From Methanolobus sp. (GTDB lineage: Archaea > Halobacteriota > Methanosarcinia > Methanosarcinales > Methanosarcinaceae): a DNA stretch of 64,000 nt. Below, one piece after another: positions 35,697 through 45,179 of this stretch. The position numbers were made by a program, and so were the translations under genes. The DNA lies in the NCBI RefSeq assembly GCF_016278365.1, contig NZ_JADQBZ010000010.1:25335-89334 (forward strand). The letters run 5' to 3'. Position 1 is the stretch's first letter, and the number at the start of each line of letters is the position of its first letter. Below the pieces are notes generated by a model. It made no database searches and had not been told where the DNA came from. It worked only from the letters and a program-made list of their open reading frames with translations.

Positions 35697-36809
35697 ATGT
35701 TAAGAGCCTACAAATATCGATTATATCCTAATAGTTCCCAGAGAGAACTCTTTGAGAAACAGTTTGGTACTTGTCGATTCGTATACAATTGGGCATTGGA
35801 TCTGAAGAGCACAACATATCTGAATGATAATAGATCAGTAAATAAGAATGATCTCAAGAAAATGCTTCCTGGTCTTAAGGCCCAATACAACTGGTTGAAG
35901 GATGTCAATTCCCAATCTTTACAGGGTTCGATTGACAACCTGGATAAAGCTTTTCAGAAGTTCTTCAGGAAAGAAGCAGAATATCCTGCGTTCAAGTCAA
36001 AGAACAATCCTGTTCAATCGTTCCATATTCCACAGCATTATGTAGTGGACCTCGATAACGGCATGATTAAATTGCCCAAGCTAAAGGAGCCTGTCAGGGT
36101 CAAATTCCATCGCAGATTTGAAGGGGAAACAAAGACTGCTACGGTATCCAGAACACCAACTGGCAAGTATTTCATAAGCATACTGGTTGAAGATGGTCGG
36201 GAAATTCCAGAGAAAGTTAGTTCGGGACCAAGCATCGGAGTTGATGTTGGTATTAGTCACTTTGCAATTCTTTCGACTAGTGAAAAAATCGAGAATCCTC
36301 GATATCTGAAGAAATCCCTCAGGAAATTGCAACATGAACAACGGGCGTTGTCTCGTAAGAAAAAAGGATCAAGTAACAGGAAAAAACAAAAGTTGGTTGT
36401 GGCTAAACTACATGAGAAAATAGCCAGCCAGCGAAATGATTTCCATCATAAGTTATCCAACAGGTTGGTAAACGAGAACCAAGTTATCGTCCTGGAGGAT
36501 CTGAACATTTCAGGAATGGTCAAAAGCCACTGCTTAGCACAGGCAATCTCGGATGTTGCCTGGGGTAGTTTCATAATGAAATTGAAATATAAGGCAGAGT
36601 GGTGTGGTAAGACCATTCAACAAATCGGTAGGTTTGTGCCAAGTTCCAAATTGTGTAGTATTTGTGGCTATAAAAACACTGATCTGACGTTGAACGATAG
36701 AAGCTGGGAATGTCCTTCGTGCCATACAAAACATGACAGAGATGTTAACGCAGCTATCAATATCCTGAATATCGCGCTAAACAATACCGCCGCAGGGACT
36801 GCGGTCTGA
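35697..36809 (+). CDS. tnpB: TnpB RNA-guided nuclease (IS605 OrfB)
   Basis: About 370 residues with a start of MLRAYKYRLYPN. TnpB proteins are RNA-guided DNA nucleases and ancestors of Cas12. RuvC residues appear intact: GVDVG (Asp), VLEDLN (Glu) and HDRDVNAA (Asp). The zinc finger between them has CSICG and CPSCH. The N-terminal part has the WED/REC layout (CRFVYNWALDLK; YPAFKSKNN). ATG 35697 is favoured; a TTG at 35691 is in frame. No TnpA nearby. All catalytic residues are present, so the nuclease is probably active. Confidence 0.92.
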   Translation: MLRAYKYRLYPNSSQRELFEKQFGTCRFVYNWALDLKSTTYLNDNRSVNKNDLKKMLPGLKAQYNWLKDVNSQSLQGSIDNLDKAFQKFFRKEAEYPAFKSKNNPVQSFHIPQHYVVDLDNGMIKLPKLKEPVRVKFHRRFEGETKTATVSRTPTGKYFISILVEDGREIPEKVSSGPSIGVDVGISHFAILSTSEKIENPRYLKKSLRKLQHEQRALSRKKKGSSNRKKQKLVVAKLHEKIASQRNDFHHKLSNRLVNENQVIVLEDLNISGMVKSHCLAQAISDVAWGSFIMKLKYKAEWCGKTIQQIGRFVPSSKLCSICGYKNTDLTLNDRSWECPSCHTKHDRDVNAAINILNIALNNTAAGTAV

Positions 36810-36881
36810 GCTTGTGGATGTATTCTCGCTGGAGAAACAGATGAAGCAAGAAGCCACTCTATTTATAGGGTGGTAGTTCAC
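36700..36881 (+). ncRNA. Predicted omega-RNA of TnpB
   Basis: TnpB guide RNAs start inside the 3' part of tnpB and end at the element's right end. Here the expected folds are seen: hairpin CCGCAG-GGA-CTGCGG at 36790-36804 around the stop codon and the terminal hairpin at 36854-36873. The guide would then be the host sequence from about 36882. The 5' limit is a guess. Confidence 0.5.
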
Positions 36882-36981
36882 ATAGTATAATGTAATACAT
36901 TTAAGAAAAATAATTCCTGATAAAACCGGAACCATTTGATGTAACGTTGTTCCTTTAAAGTTAAAAAACCGAGGTCTGAGA

Positions 36982-37794
36982 GTGCGAGATTTCACATTGT
37001 CCAAATACAGAGAGCTTCTGGAGACCATACTCTCGGTGGATTACCTTCCAATGCCGGTACATGATCATCTTGTGGCACCTGCAAAGAGGTCTGTCATCCT
37101 GCGCCACGATGTGGACCGGGAGGTCGGGCGCAATCTTGCAATGGCCCGCCTGGAGCACAGTATGGGCATCAGGTCCACTTACTACTTCAGGCATATGAAG
37201 GATGTCTTTATCCCCGAGGCCATCAGGGAGGTTGCTTCCATGGGTCACGAAGTGGGATTCCATTACGAGGTCATGGACAAGGCAAAGGGCGATACGCAAA
37301 AGGCCCTGGAGATCTTTAAGCAGGAGCTTGAAGACCTTCGAAAATATGCGCAGGTCACAACTGCCTGCATGCACGGCAACCCTCTCGCTTCATGGTCCAA
37401 CAGGGACCTGTGGGAAGATTACGATTTCAGGGATTTTGGGCTGATTGGAGAACCCTACTTTTCTCTGGATTACTCCCGGGTGCTATACCTCACAGACACC
37501 GGCAGGACATGGGCTGACAGGAAGATACGTGTCAAGGACGTCCTTAACGAGTGCTCAGGCGGTTCAAACAGCAGGCTCGCCTGCAAGGTAAGGACCACAG
37601 ATGATGTGATCCGGCTGGTCAAAAGCCGTGAATTCGCACAGATATGCATCCTCGCCCATCCCAACAGGTGGTGCGACGGTATGTCCGGGTGGACTAAGGA
37701 ACTGGTAATGCAGAACGTGAAGAACGTGGGTAAAGCGGGGATCATCCACTACAGGAAGATCTCAGGCGAACGTGCCAAAAGCAGGACTGGATGA
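36982..37794 (+). CDS. Polysaccharide deacetylase-like protein
   Basis: A 270-residue protein resembling NodB-fold deacetylases: SVILRHDVDREVGRNLAMA has the first metal Asp, STYYFRHMKD follows, and GHEVGFHYE has the His pair. Family members remove acetyl groups from sugars in surface polysaccharides. The start is GTG 36982, preceded by GAGGT. It overlaps nothing but leads directly (6 bases) into a FemAB-like gene, starting an operon that runs to at least 41164. Substrate unknown. Confidence 0.8.
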   Translation: MRDFTLSKYRELLETILSVDYLPMPVHDHLVAPAKRSVILRHDVDREVGRNLAMARLEHSMGIRSTYYFRHMKDVFIPEAIREVASMGHEVGFHYEVMDKAKGDTQKALEIFKQELEDLRKYAQVTTACMHGNPLASWSNRDLWEDYDFRDFGLIGEPYFSLDYSRVLYLTDTGRTWADRKIRVKDVLNECSGGSNSRLACKVRTTDDVIRLVKSREFAQICILAHPNRWCDGMSGWTKELVMQNVKNVGKAGIIHYRKISGERAKSRTG

Positions 37795-37800
37795 TGTGCT

Positions 37801-38805
37801 ATGATCGAGATTACAGATTCTATTGATGTTTCCCGCTGGGAAGATTTCGTTCTTTCCCACCCTCAGGGTAATGTTTTCCAGTCTTCGATAATGACAGGGG
37901 CCTATAGGAAGACCAGGAATTATAATCCGGTATGCCTTGCAGCGGTGGACTCTGTCTCCGGAGATATACTTGCAGTCATGCAGACAACTATCATTTCAGA
38001 GTTTGGCGGCTTGCTGTCCGCGTTCTCATCCCGCTCGATACTGCAGGGAGGCCCACTTTTCGTTGATTCGCCGCCAGGCCGGGAAGCTGCCAGGCTGTTG
38101 GTGGAGCACTATAACCGTCTTGTTGGTAACAAGGTCGTTTACACCCAGGTACGTAACATGTGGGACACGCAGGATTCTGCTGGGATGCTTGCTGCCCTTG
38201 GGTATGAATATGACCAGCACCTGGATTTCCTGATAGACCTTGACAGGAATAAGGATGATATATGGCAAAACATTCACAAGTCCCGCAGGAAAGGTATAAA
38301 CCGTGCTGAAAAGAACGGTATGGTCGTCCGAAAGGTCAGCAGCATGGAAGAACTCACAGCCTGCTATGACCTGGTGGACGACACTTACAAAAGGTTCAAG
38401 GTTCCCATTGCAGACATATCCCTTTTCAAGGCTGTCTACGGAGATCTCGCACCGGCTGGCTTTGCAGACTTTTTCATAGCAATGCTGGACAATGAGCCTG
38501 TAGGCACAAGGATCACGCTGAACTATAAGGACATGGTCTACGACTGGTACGCAGGGTCAAAGCCGGAGATCGACTATGTTGATGAGCTTCTCGTCTGGCA
38601 TGTCCTCAAGGAAAATGCGGGTAAGTACAAGGTCTTTGATTTCGGTGGAGCCGGTCACCCCGATAAACCATATGGGGTGCGGGAGTTCAAGAGAAGGTTT
38701 GGCGGGGAGATGGTCAATTTCGGGAGATATGAGAAGGTGCATTCCCGGGCAAGAAGCAGTATTGCAGGCTTTGGCTTTTCAGTTTATAAAAAACTCATGG
38801 TGTGA
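37801..38805 (+). CDS. FemAB/GNAT-like transferase
   Basis: A 334-residue protein with two acetyltransferase-like domains of the FemAB type. Visible are SRWEDFVLSHPQGNVFQSS at the start, IHKSRRKGINRAEKNG in the middle and VFDFGGAGHPDKPYGVREFKRRFGGE near the end, the usual closing segment of the family. In bacteria FemAB proteins add amino acids to cell-wall precursors; archaeal members, in surface sugar loci, probably add an amino acid or acyl group to a glycan. The ATG is 6 bases after the preceding stop. Confidence 0.85.
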   Translation: MIEITDSIDVSRWEDFVLSHPQGNVFQSSIMTGAYRKTRNYNPVCLAAVDSVSGDILAVMQTTIISEFGGLLSAFSSRSILQGGPLFVDSPPGREAARLLVEHYNRLVGNKVVYTQVRNMWDTQDSAGMLAALGYEYDQHLDFLIDLDRNKDDIWQNIHKSRRKGINRAEKNGMVVRKVSSMEELTACYDLVDDTYKRFKVPIADISLFKAVYGDLAPAGFADFFIAMLDNEPVGTRITLNYKDMVYDWYAGSKPEIDYVDELLVWHVLKENAGKYKVFDFGGAGHPDKPYGVREFKRRFGGEMVNFGRYEKVHSRARSSIAGFGFSVYKKLMV

Positions 38806-38811
38806 TCGCAA

Positions 38812-39270
38812 TTGCTCTGGCGTTTCCGAAAAAAGATATTTAAATGGATCGCGAAAAATATACCGTCCGCTGCTTTGCGCTTATTTCTCTATAGAAAGTG
38901 CGGTTACCATATCGGCACCCAGGCTTATATTGCGGAAGGGCTGACAATCGCAGAAAAGCTTGAAGACCGGGGAAATGTGATAATTGGCAACCGGGCAGCA
39001 ATTGGACCTAATGTGATATTGTTATCCTCTTCTGATCCTAATAATTCATGGATATATCCGTATGTGAAAGTCCGGAGAGGGAAAGTGACCATTGGAGATG
39101 ATGCATGGATAGGTGCAGGTGTTATCATCATGCCGGATGTCTATATTGGAGCAGGGGCTGTTGTCGGGGCAGGCTCAGTTGTTACAAAGGATGTAGGGGC
39201 TTACACGATCGTTGCAGGTGTGCCGGCTAGAAAGATAGGGGATGTGAATATGAATGAAAATATTGCTTGA
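38812..39270 (+). CDS. Hexapeptide-repeat acyltransferase
   Basis: A 152-residue left-handed beta-helix acyltransferase. Hexapeptide turns run from about residue 50 to 140 (GNVIIGNRAAIGPNVIL, GDDAWIGAGVIIMPDVYI, GAGAVVGAGSVVTKDVGAY), with the C-terminal IVAGVPARKIG typical of sugar O-acetyltransferases. It starts at TTG 38812 and overlaps the next gene by 17 bases, so both are in one transcript. Probably adds an acetyl group to a sugar of the surface glycan. Confidence 0.85.
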   Translation: MLWRFRKKIFKWIAKNIPSAALRLFLYRKCGYHIGTQAYIAEGLTIAEKLEDRGNVIIGNRAAIGPNVILLSSSDPNNSWIYPYVKVRRGKVTIGDDAWIGAGVIIMPDVYIGAGAVVGAGSVVTKDVGAYTIVAGVPARKIGDVNMNENIA

Positions 39271-40291
39271 TATTGGTCATCCCAAAGATGTGAACGTTTT
39301 CAAGGATGTTATTGCAGAACTTCAAGATAAAGGCCATGAGGTCAAGGTTTTTGCAAGGGCTAAAGAGAATACCCGAAGAATGCTTGAGGACCTTGGGATC
39401 GATTATCACTTATGCCCTTATTACTCAAACATCGGAGGAAAGGCTTTTGGAATTGTGGTCAACGACTTCCGTTTATATCAGTTTGCAAGTAAGTTCAGGC
39501 CGGATATATTTGTAAGCCCCGGCTCCCCGTACTCCGCACATGTCAGCAGGTTGCTCAGGAGACCTCATATAGCATTCCCGGATACTGAAATAGCCGGTCT
39601 TGTCATGAAGCTGACTTTCCCGTTCACTGATAAGATATACACTTCAACAAGCTTTTACGTGGATCTCGGACCTAAGCAGGTGCGATTTGAAGGCTATTAT
39701 GAGCTAGCATACCTGCACCCGGATCACTTTACTCCAGACAGGACAGTTATTGAAAAATATGGCCTTGAAGGGGACTACATAGTCCTGAGATTATCTGCTC
39801 TTGCTTCGCATCACGATATAGGGGCCCATGGGTTCAGTTTTGGATCAGAAGAAGAGCTACGTGATTTTATTTCCCGGCTTAAGGAACATGGCAGGATCAT
39901 CATCTTCTCAGAAACTGATCAATGGCCGCTGATTGAAGAACACAAGCTTGAGATAGATCCTGCTCATCTACACCATATATTGCACTTCGCCAAACTCTAC
40001 ATCGGTGAAGGAGCAACCATGGCCTCAGAGTCTGCAATACTGGGCGTTCCCTCTATCTATGTTTCTAACACCCGCCGGGGCTATCTGGATGAGCTTGAGA
40101 CTAAATACGATCTTTGCTATACTATAGTAGACAAAGATGAGGCCATTGCAAAAGCAGAAATGCTCCTCCGGGATAAGGAACTAAATGATAAATGGCGAGT
40201 AAAGGCTCAAAGACTATACGACAGTGCAACCGATATAGTTAAGTTCATTGTAGATTCTATTGAGGAAAACATCATCAAAGAGAGATCTTGA
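39254..40291 (+). CDS. DUF354 family glycosyltransferase-like protein
   Basis: A 345-residue protein of the DUF354 family, whose fold resembles GT-B glycosyltransferases. Family motifs: KILLDIGHPKDVNVFK at the start, VSPGSPYSAHVSRLL and FPDTEIAGLV, and the later GEGATMASESAILGVPSIY that corresponds to the sugar-nucleotide site. The enzymatic reaction is not known. The ATG lies 17 bases inside the preceding acyltransferase gene. Fourth gene of the polysaccharide operon. Confidence 0.85.
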   Translation: MKILLDIGHPKDVNVFKDVIAELQDKGHEVKVFARAKENTRRMLEDLGIDYHLCPYYSNIGGKAFGIVVNDFRLYQFASKFRPDIFVSPGSPYSAHVSRLLRRPHIAFPDTEIAGLVMKLTFPFTDKIYTSTSFYVDLGPKQVRFEGYYELAYLHPDHFTPDRTVIEKYGLEGDYIVLRLSALASHHDIGAHGFSFGSEEELRDFISRLKEHGRIIIFSETDQWPLIEEHKLEIDPAHLHHILHFAKLYIGEGATMASESAILGVPSIYVSNTRRGYLDELETKYDLCYTIVDKDEAIAKAEMLLRDKELNDKWRVKAQRLYDSATDIVKFIVDSIEENIIKERS

Positions 40292-40303
40292 TCGTGGTGG
40301 GTT

Positions 40304-41164
40304 ATGGGAAAAAATGATTATATTATCGTGACTCCTTGTAAAAACGAAGAGAAGTCATTACCTGGACTGATCGAATCGGTTCTTAATAATACTATTAAGC
40401 CAAATCTATGGGTCATTGTTGATGACGGCAGTACGGACTCAACCCCGGATATTCTGAAGGATTTTGAGGGGAAACATGAATGGGTTCATATAATTCATGG
40501 GGTAGAATCAGTGAGGGATCTCACTTTTCATTACTCTAAGATTGTAGATCATGCAATAAAATATGCAATTGACTTTTGTGAGAATAATGACATCCCATGT
40601 GAGTTTATTTCTCTGATCGATGCTGATATGTTTCTGGGGAACAACTTTTTCGAGTCGATTCTTGAGCGCATGAACAATAATCCGTGTATAGGTGTGTGTA
40701 GCGGTACGGCTGCGTATTACCTGAATGATTCCCTGGTCAACGAGACCGGACGTTCACAAAATCCAATAGGCGGTCTGCGGGTCTGGAGAAAGAAATGCTT
40801 CGAAGAATCCGGCGGTTTCCCCCAAAGTTACTCTGCAGATTCTGTGTCAAATGTACTGGCCATCCTGGGCGGCTGGAAGATTATGAAATACAATGACATA
40901 ATAGCCATCACCGCCCGCCCTACTACCAGCACAGAAGGCTTCTGGAAAGGCTATAAAACGCGTGGTAAATCTGACTATTATAGGGGTTATCATCCTTTGT
41001 ATGCCCTGTTTAAGTCTGTAAAATATTGTTTAAAACGCCCTTATTACATCGGGGTTGCTTATTTGTACGGTTTTGTTTATGGAGTGTTCTTTATTAAAGA
41101 AAAGATTCATATTCGAGAAGTCCGATGTTACTACAGAAACAAGTATAAGGAATTTTTTGATTAA
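40304..41164 (+). CDS. Family 2 glycosyltransferase
   Basis: A 286-residue GT-A fold glycosyltransferase: IIVTPCKNEEKSLPGL and VDDGSTDSTPDIL at the nucleotide-binding end, and LIDADMFLGNNFF (DAD) for metal. The C-terminal 90 residues have two hydrophobic stretches, so it may be membrane-attached. RBS GGTGGG before the ATG. The next gene starts directly after its stop. Confidence 0.9.
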   Translation: MGKNDYIIVTPCKNEEKSLPGLIESVLNNTIKPNLWVIVDDGSTDSTPDILKDFEGKHEWVHIIHGVESVRDLTFHYSKIVDHAIKYAIDFCENNDIPCEFISLIDADMFLGNNFFESILERMNNNPCIGVCSGTAAYYLNDSLVNETGRSQNPIGGLRVWRKKCFEESGGFPQSYSADSVSNVLAILGGWKIMKYNDIIAITARPTTSTEGFWKGYKTRGKSDYYRGYHPLYALFKSVKYCLKRPYYIGVAYLYGFVYGVFFIKEKIHIREVRCYYRNKYKEFFD

Positions 41165-41165
41165 T

Positions 41166-42722
41166 ATGGAACAAAAAACATTATCGTCTGCTAAAAAGTT
41201 CCTTCTGACAGGTAAAAGTGCAAAATTCTCTTTACTTTCATTATTAGTTTTACTTAACTTAGTTATACGCATTCCCAGTATCCCTCATGAAAAAGGATAC
41301 GACTCTTTCTTTATTCACTCACTTGCAAATTCAATCTCTATCTTCGGTGATGCTCAATGGTGGATCCATTGGCTTTCTGCGTTCGGCTTTTATGCGCTTT
41401 CATACGCTAGTGCAGTACCTTTCATTTTATCTGGCATGCATCAACTCATGGGAATAGAGATGGAGATAGTGATATTGCTGTATTGTATAATTAGTGGAGT
41501 TATTTCCATATTTACCGCCTATGTTCTGGCAGGCAGATTATCCACCCATTTCATTTTTAAATATGGTGTAGCTCTGTTCTTTTCAATTGCCCCCGGTGTC
41601 ATGCTTTTTTCAACTTGGGAAGTAAGCACTAGAGGTCTTTTCATTACTTTGTTGCCATTATTTATTTACTTGCTAATGTCCAAAATTTCCCATATAACAA
41701 AATTGGTCTTACTAACCCTCTTGTTTATATTTCTATTTGGAGTTCATCATTATGGTTTTTTCCTTATCCCCATAATAGTGGTATATGTGACTATTTTGTT
41801 ATTAGAAAAAACAGGGTATCTTAAAAAGATAAATCCTTATAGCACATATATACTGGTATTTCTCATGGTATTACTTATTGGTTTACCCTTTTTTAGCCGA
41901 TCGTTAGTTGATTCTGGTTCAAGATATAGTTGGCTAATTACCTCTTCAATTGCAATTATAAGGCAGGCTGGCCCAGCATTACTTCTAGCGATGGGAGGAT
42001 TTATTTATACATTATTGAAAAAGGACAAATCTAGAACAGAGCTTTTTATACTTTCAATCTTAATTCTCTTTATTCCCGCTGTCTATTCTCATATCTATGG
42101 TGCCTACATCCTGTTACTTTTTATTATCTTGCTTACAGGTTTCTCCGTCTTCAACATGGCATCCATAATGCCTCATACAAAATTAGCATCGCTTGCTCTT
42201 ATCTCAATAATACTTTTATCTGTGGCTTTTGGAAGCTATTATAATCACAATAGGACAGGAGAATCAGATGCATATTGGTATATGGGAGAAGGAGTTTATG
42301 CAGCTGGTATGTGGGGTCGAAATTATGTCCCGGATAATTCTCGTGGGTTAGACATGACATTTGAAACCACTAGAGTTTTTGCTGTTTCGGAAGGACATCC
42401 AATTACTCCTACTATAGGTGCAGGGAATTTAGCATATGGTTTTGTTAACGAAAGTGATATTGAATATATTCAACATACTTATCGTGAGAAGGATTTCTAC
42501 TTTGAAGGCCCATATGCGGTAAAACCGGGTACGACACTAGAAGGCCGTATCGAATGGATAAGACAGACAGCTAGTTCTATGAATCAATTACAAGCTTATG
42601 ATTATTTTGTTCAAGATAAATATGGAAGAAAGCCTGTAGTAAGTTTAGTTACGCAGAATTATAACCGGATATATGATAGTACAAGAATAGCGATGTGGCA
42701 TTTTGATTATGATGGTAGTTGA
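41166..42722 (+). CDS. Polytopic membrane protein, probable GT-C type glycosyltransferase
   Basis: About 518 residues with roughly 11-12 hydrophobic segments from residue 18 to 375, followed by a soluble C-terminal domain of about 140 residues (DMTFETTRVFAVSEGHPIT and so on). The first loop has HEKGYDSFFIHS, an acidic segment where GT-C enzymes keep the catalytic Asp or Glu. These enzymes use lipid-phosphate sugars. The ATG at 41166 follows AAGGA; a longer frame inside the previous gene is unlikely. First clearly AT-rich gene of the locus. Confidence 0.75.
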   Translation: MEQKTLSSAKKFLLTGKSAKFSLLSLLVLLNLVIRIPSIPHEKGYDSFFIHSLANSISIFGDAQWWIHWLSAFGFYALSYASAVPFILSGMHQLMGIEMEIVILLYCIISGVISIFTAYVLAGRLSTHFIFKYGVALFFSIAPGVMLFSTWEVSTRGLFITLLPLFIYLLMSKISHITKLVLLTLLFIFLFGVHHYGFFLIPIIVVYVTILLLEKTGYLKKINPYSTYILVFLMVLLIGLPFFSRSLVDSGSRYSWLITSSIAIIRQAGPALLLAMGGFIYTLLKKDKSRTELFILSILILFIPAVYSHIYGAYILLLFIILLTGFSVFNMASIMPHTKLASLALISIILLSVAFGSYYNHNRTGESDAYWYMGEGVYAAGMWGRNYVPDNSRGLDMTFETTRVFAVSEGHPITPTIGAGNLAYGFVNESDIEYIQHTYREKDFYFEGPYAVKPGTTLEGRIEWIRQTASSMNQLQAYDYFVQDKYGRKPVVSLVTQNYNRIYDSTRIAMWHFDYDGS

Positions 42723-42889
42723 ATCAGTGAAATGTTTAATCAGTCAACTCTCCACACGGTGTTGTTACGTGAGTATACTATAGGTGTATTTAATAAATTT
42801 TTATTCAAAACTAATTAATAATATTAGTAAGTTCTTATAATTAAGCAGTCACAACCTGCAGAATATGTCATTAATAGGAAGCAATAATA

Positions 42890-44017
42890 ATGATAGAAAT
42901 GCCCTTAATTTTTTATTATCCTTCGGATAAAGGTGCACCTTCTTTGGTAGGAAGAAGCATTTTTGAACATTTATATCATAAAAAGGATGATTTGCCTTTC
43001 AGTAATTTATCGATTTTTTCTCCTTCTAAATACAAGAGAGAACTACAAGATAAATTTGAAGATATAACAATTTACACTGAAAAAAATATCTGCAATCTTC
43101 CTCGAAGTATTATTCATATTCCTGTAAGCCCGTTAGTCTTCCCGAATCCTAAGTTTTTATTACATCTTTATTCAAACATCCGAAAGTATCCTCTTATTTT
43201 AAATTACCATGGAGATTTTCAAAATGAATTTTACCTTCGATATAAAAATAACCATAAAATCGATTTTTTGAATTTGCCAAGTTATTTATTGATGCCTTAT
43301 TTATTAGCTAGTGCTGACCATGTTATTGTTAATTCTTTTTTACTTGAAAGTGTGATTAAATTAAAGCATGGAATTGACTCTGCGAATGTTATACCAAATG
43401 CTGTCGATGATTATTGGTTTGGAGATTATACTAAGCGTTTGTCAAAAATGAATGAATCCTGTAATATTTTCTATCATGGGCGATTATCTGGCGAGAAAGG
43501 TGTGGATCAACTAATTCAAGGATTATATCAGTTTACATGCCAAGCAGGTCCCACAAGTAAAGTGACTTTGTATCTTGCAGGGGAAGGACCACAGAGGAGA
43601 AACCTACATAAATTATCACAGGATCTTGGTATTAGCGAAAAAGTTATATTTTTAGGAAACTTGGACCGAGATGAGATAAAAACATATCTACAGCAAGTTG
43701 ATGTAGCTATTTATCCTTCGACATTTGATAATTTCCCTCTTTCCTATTTAGAGGCTTTTGCTTGTGCTCAATGCCCGGTCTATTTTTCCCAAAAAGCAGG
43801 TATATACGATTTTACGGTAAAAGATGGATATAATTTAAATTCTTTTGAACCAAATGTTGATAGAATATGTGATATAATTAAATCTATTTATGTAGGTGAA
43901 GTAAACTCTGACGTTGTAATTAAACAGAATGAATTTTCAAAGAAGTACACTTGGAACAAAGTAATCAATGATTACATAAAATTATATCAAAAAGCAATTA
44001 TTACTGAGAACGGATAA
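42890..44017 (+). CDS. Family 4 glycosyltransferase (a)
   Basis: A 375-residue GT-B enzyme of the GT4 family. N-terminal half with a HGDFQNEF segment, hinge at about residue 180, then the donor half: IFYHGRLSGEKGVDQLI, ITLYLAGEGP-like and TFDNFPLSYLEAFACA, where the usual E-x7-E appears as a variant. Two bases separate it from the next GT4 gene. Donor and acceptor sugars unknown. AT-rich. Confidence 0.88.
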   Translation: MIEMPLIFYYPSDKGAPSLVGRSIFEHLYHKKDDLPFSNLSIFSPSKYKRELQDKFEDITIYTEKNICNLPRSIIHIPVSPLVFPNPKFLLHLYSNIRKYPLILNYHGDFQNEFYLRYKNNHKIDFLNLPSYLLMPYLLASADHVIVNSFLLESVIKLKHGIDSANVIPNAVDDYWFGDYTKRLSKMNESCNIFYHGRLSGEKGVDQLIQGLYQFTCQAGPTSKVTLYLAGEGPQRRNLHKLSQDLGISEKVIFLGNLDRDEIKTYLQQVDVAIYPSTFDNFPLSYLEAFACAQCPVYFSQKAGIYDFTVKDGYNLNSFEPNVDRICDIIKSIYVGEVNSDVVIKQNEFSKKYTWNKVINDYIKLYQKAIITENG

Positions 44018-44018
44018 A

Positions 44019-45143
44019 ATGAGCAATTCAAATAATAAAAAATGTCTACTTTCCATATGTGATATATCTTCTACAAGATATGGCTCCTTTGAAGAGTTTT
44101 TAGTACTTTTAACCGAAAAACTGAGTGCCAATAATTTTCAGCACATCGTTGTCTTTAGGGATAGACCTATAGCCAGCGTGGAGGAAGCCTTGTTAAACCA
44201 TGGTGCAAAAATTGAGGTATTTAAGCCATTTACGTCTAGTATTCTTAATTTTCTCTCTCTTTACTCTTTATTTAAAACTATCAAGCCTGATATTGTACAT
44301 TTCCACTTTTATCCCATCTATTCAATTGTTAATTATTTATATATCTTCTTTGATATTAAAATTGTCTATACTGATCACATGGGTGGCAAAAAATCCAACA
44401 ATACGTTTAAAAGGTTAATAAGGCGGATTTACTATTATACTAATTTTATGCTATTTAATGCAGGAATCGACCGGATTATTTGTGTATCTGAATTTGTAAA
44501 ACGCAAATATGCGCAGGAGTATGGTATAAATAATAAGAAATTAGTTGTTATATACAATGGGGTCAATGTCGCGAAATTTTGCACAAAAGACAATACTGTT
44601 GCCATCAGAAAAGCGTACTCTCTTAAAAGTGAGCCCTTAATAGCTTGCATAGGCTTGAGAAGGGATAAAGGTCCCCACTATCTTATAAAAGCAGCACCTT
44701 TAATATTAAAAAAAGTGCCTAGTGCAAAGTTTTTATTTATTGGGGATGGAGATTGTAAAAAAAACCTAGAGTCTATGATTGAAACTTTTAATATCAAAGA
44801 TCGAGTAATATTTATGGGCAAAGTGCTGGATTTGTCTGATATTTACAGTATTTCTTCTGTAGTTGTGATTCCTTCTATATTTGAAGAAGCATTTTGTTTT
44901 GTCGCAGCAGAAGCAATGGCTTGCAAATCTCCTGTAGTTGCATTTGATTCAGGTGCAATAAAGGATGTCTTATACGATAAAAATTATATTGTTTCTGCTG
45001 ATTATAATCTACTTGCATCTAAAGTTGTTGAGTGCCTCAAAAAAGGTACTGATATAGAAGCTGCAAGAAATCATGTTAAGAGCAATTTTTCATTGGAATC
45101 AAATGTAGTAACACACTTGGAAATGTATGATAGCTTACTTTAG
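44019..45143 (+). CDS. Family 4 glycosyltransferase (b)
   Basis: A 374-residue GT4 enzyme. VHFHFYPIYSIV and DHMGGKKSNNT lie in the acceptor half; ACIGLRRDKGPHYLI, FIGDGDCKKNLESMI and EEAFCFVAAEAMACKSPVVAF in the donor half (E-x7-E: EEAFCFVAAE). It is the last plus-strand gene before the convergent flippase. The acceptor is unknown. Confidence 0.9.
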   Translation: MSNSNNKKCLLSICDISSTRYGSFEEFLVLLTEKLSANNFQHIVVFRDRPIASVEEALLNHGAKIEVFKPFTSSILNFLSLYSLFKTIKPDIVHFHFYPIYSIVNYLYIFFDIKIVYTDHMGGKKSNNTFKRLIRRIYYYTNFMLFNAGIDRIICVSEFVKRKYAQEYGINNKKLVVIYNGVNVAKFCTKDNTVAIRKAYSLKSEPLIACIGLRRDKGPHYLIKAAPLILKKVPSAKFLFIGDGDCKKNLESMIETFNIKDRVIFMGKVLDLSDIYSISSVVVIPSIFEEAFCFVAAEAMACKSPVVAFDSGAIKDVLYDKNYIVSADYNLLASKVVECLKKGTDIEAARNHVKSNFSLESNVVTHLEMYDSLL

Positions 45144-45179
45144 GTATGTTTTTAGTAACGTAAATCATGAACTAATATA

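Larger units (their letters stand above)
35571..36881 (+). mobile_element. Solo TnpB element with IS200/IS605-type ends
   Basis: An element with tnpB but no tnpA. The left end carries the hairpin CCACC / GGTGG at 35579-35598; the right end carries a similar hairpin at 36854-36873 (CCAC-T-CTAT with ATAG-G-GTGG), then TAGTTCAC. Such subterminal hairpins are the sites used by the IS200/IS605 transposase, so the element could move if TnpA is supplied elsewhere. The exact left edge is not certain. It lies at the left edge of the polysaccharide locus. Confidence 0.75.
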
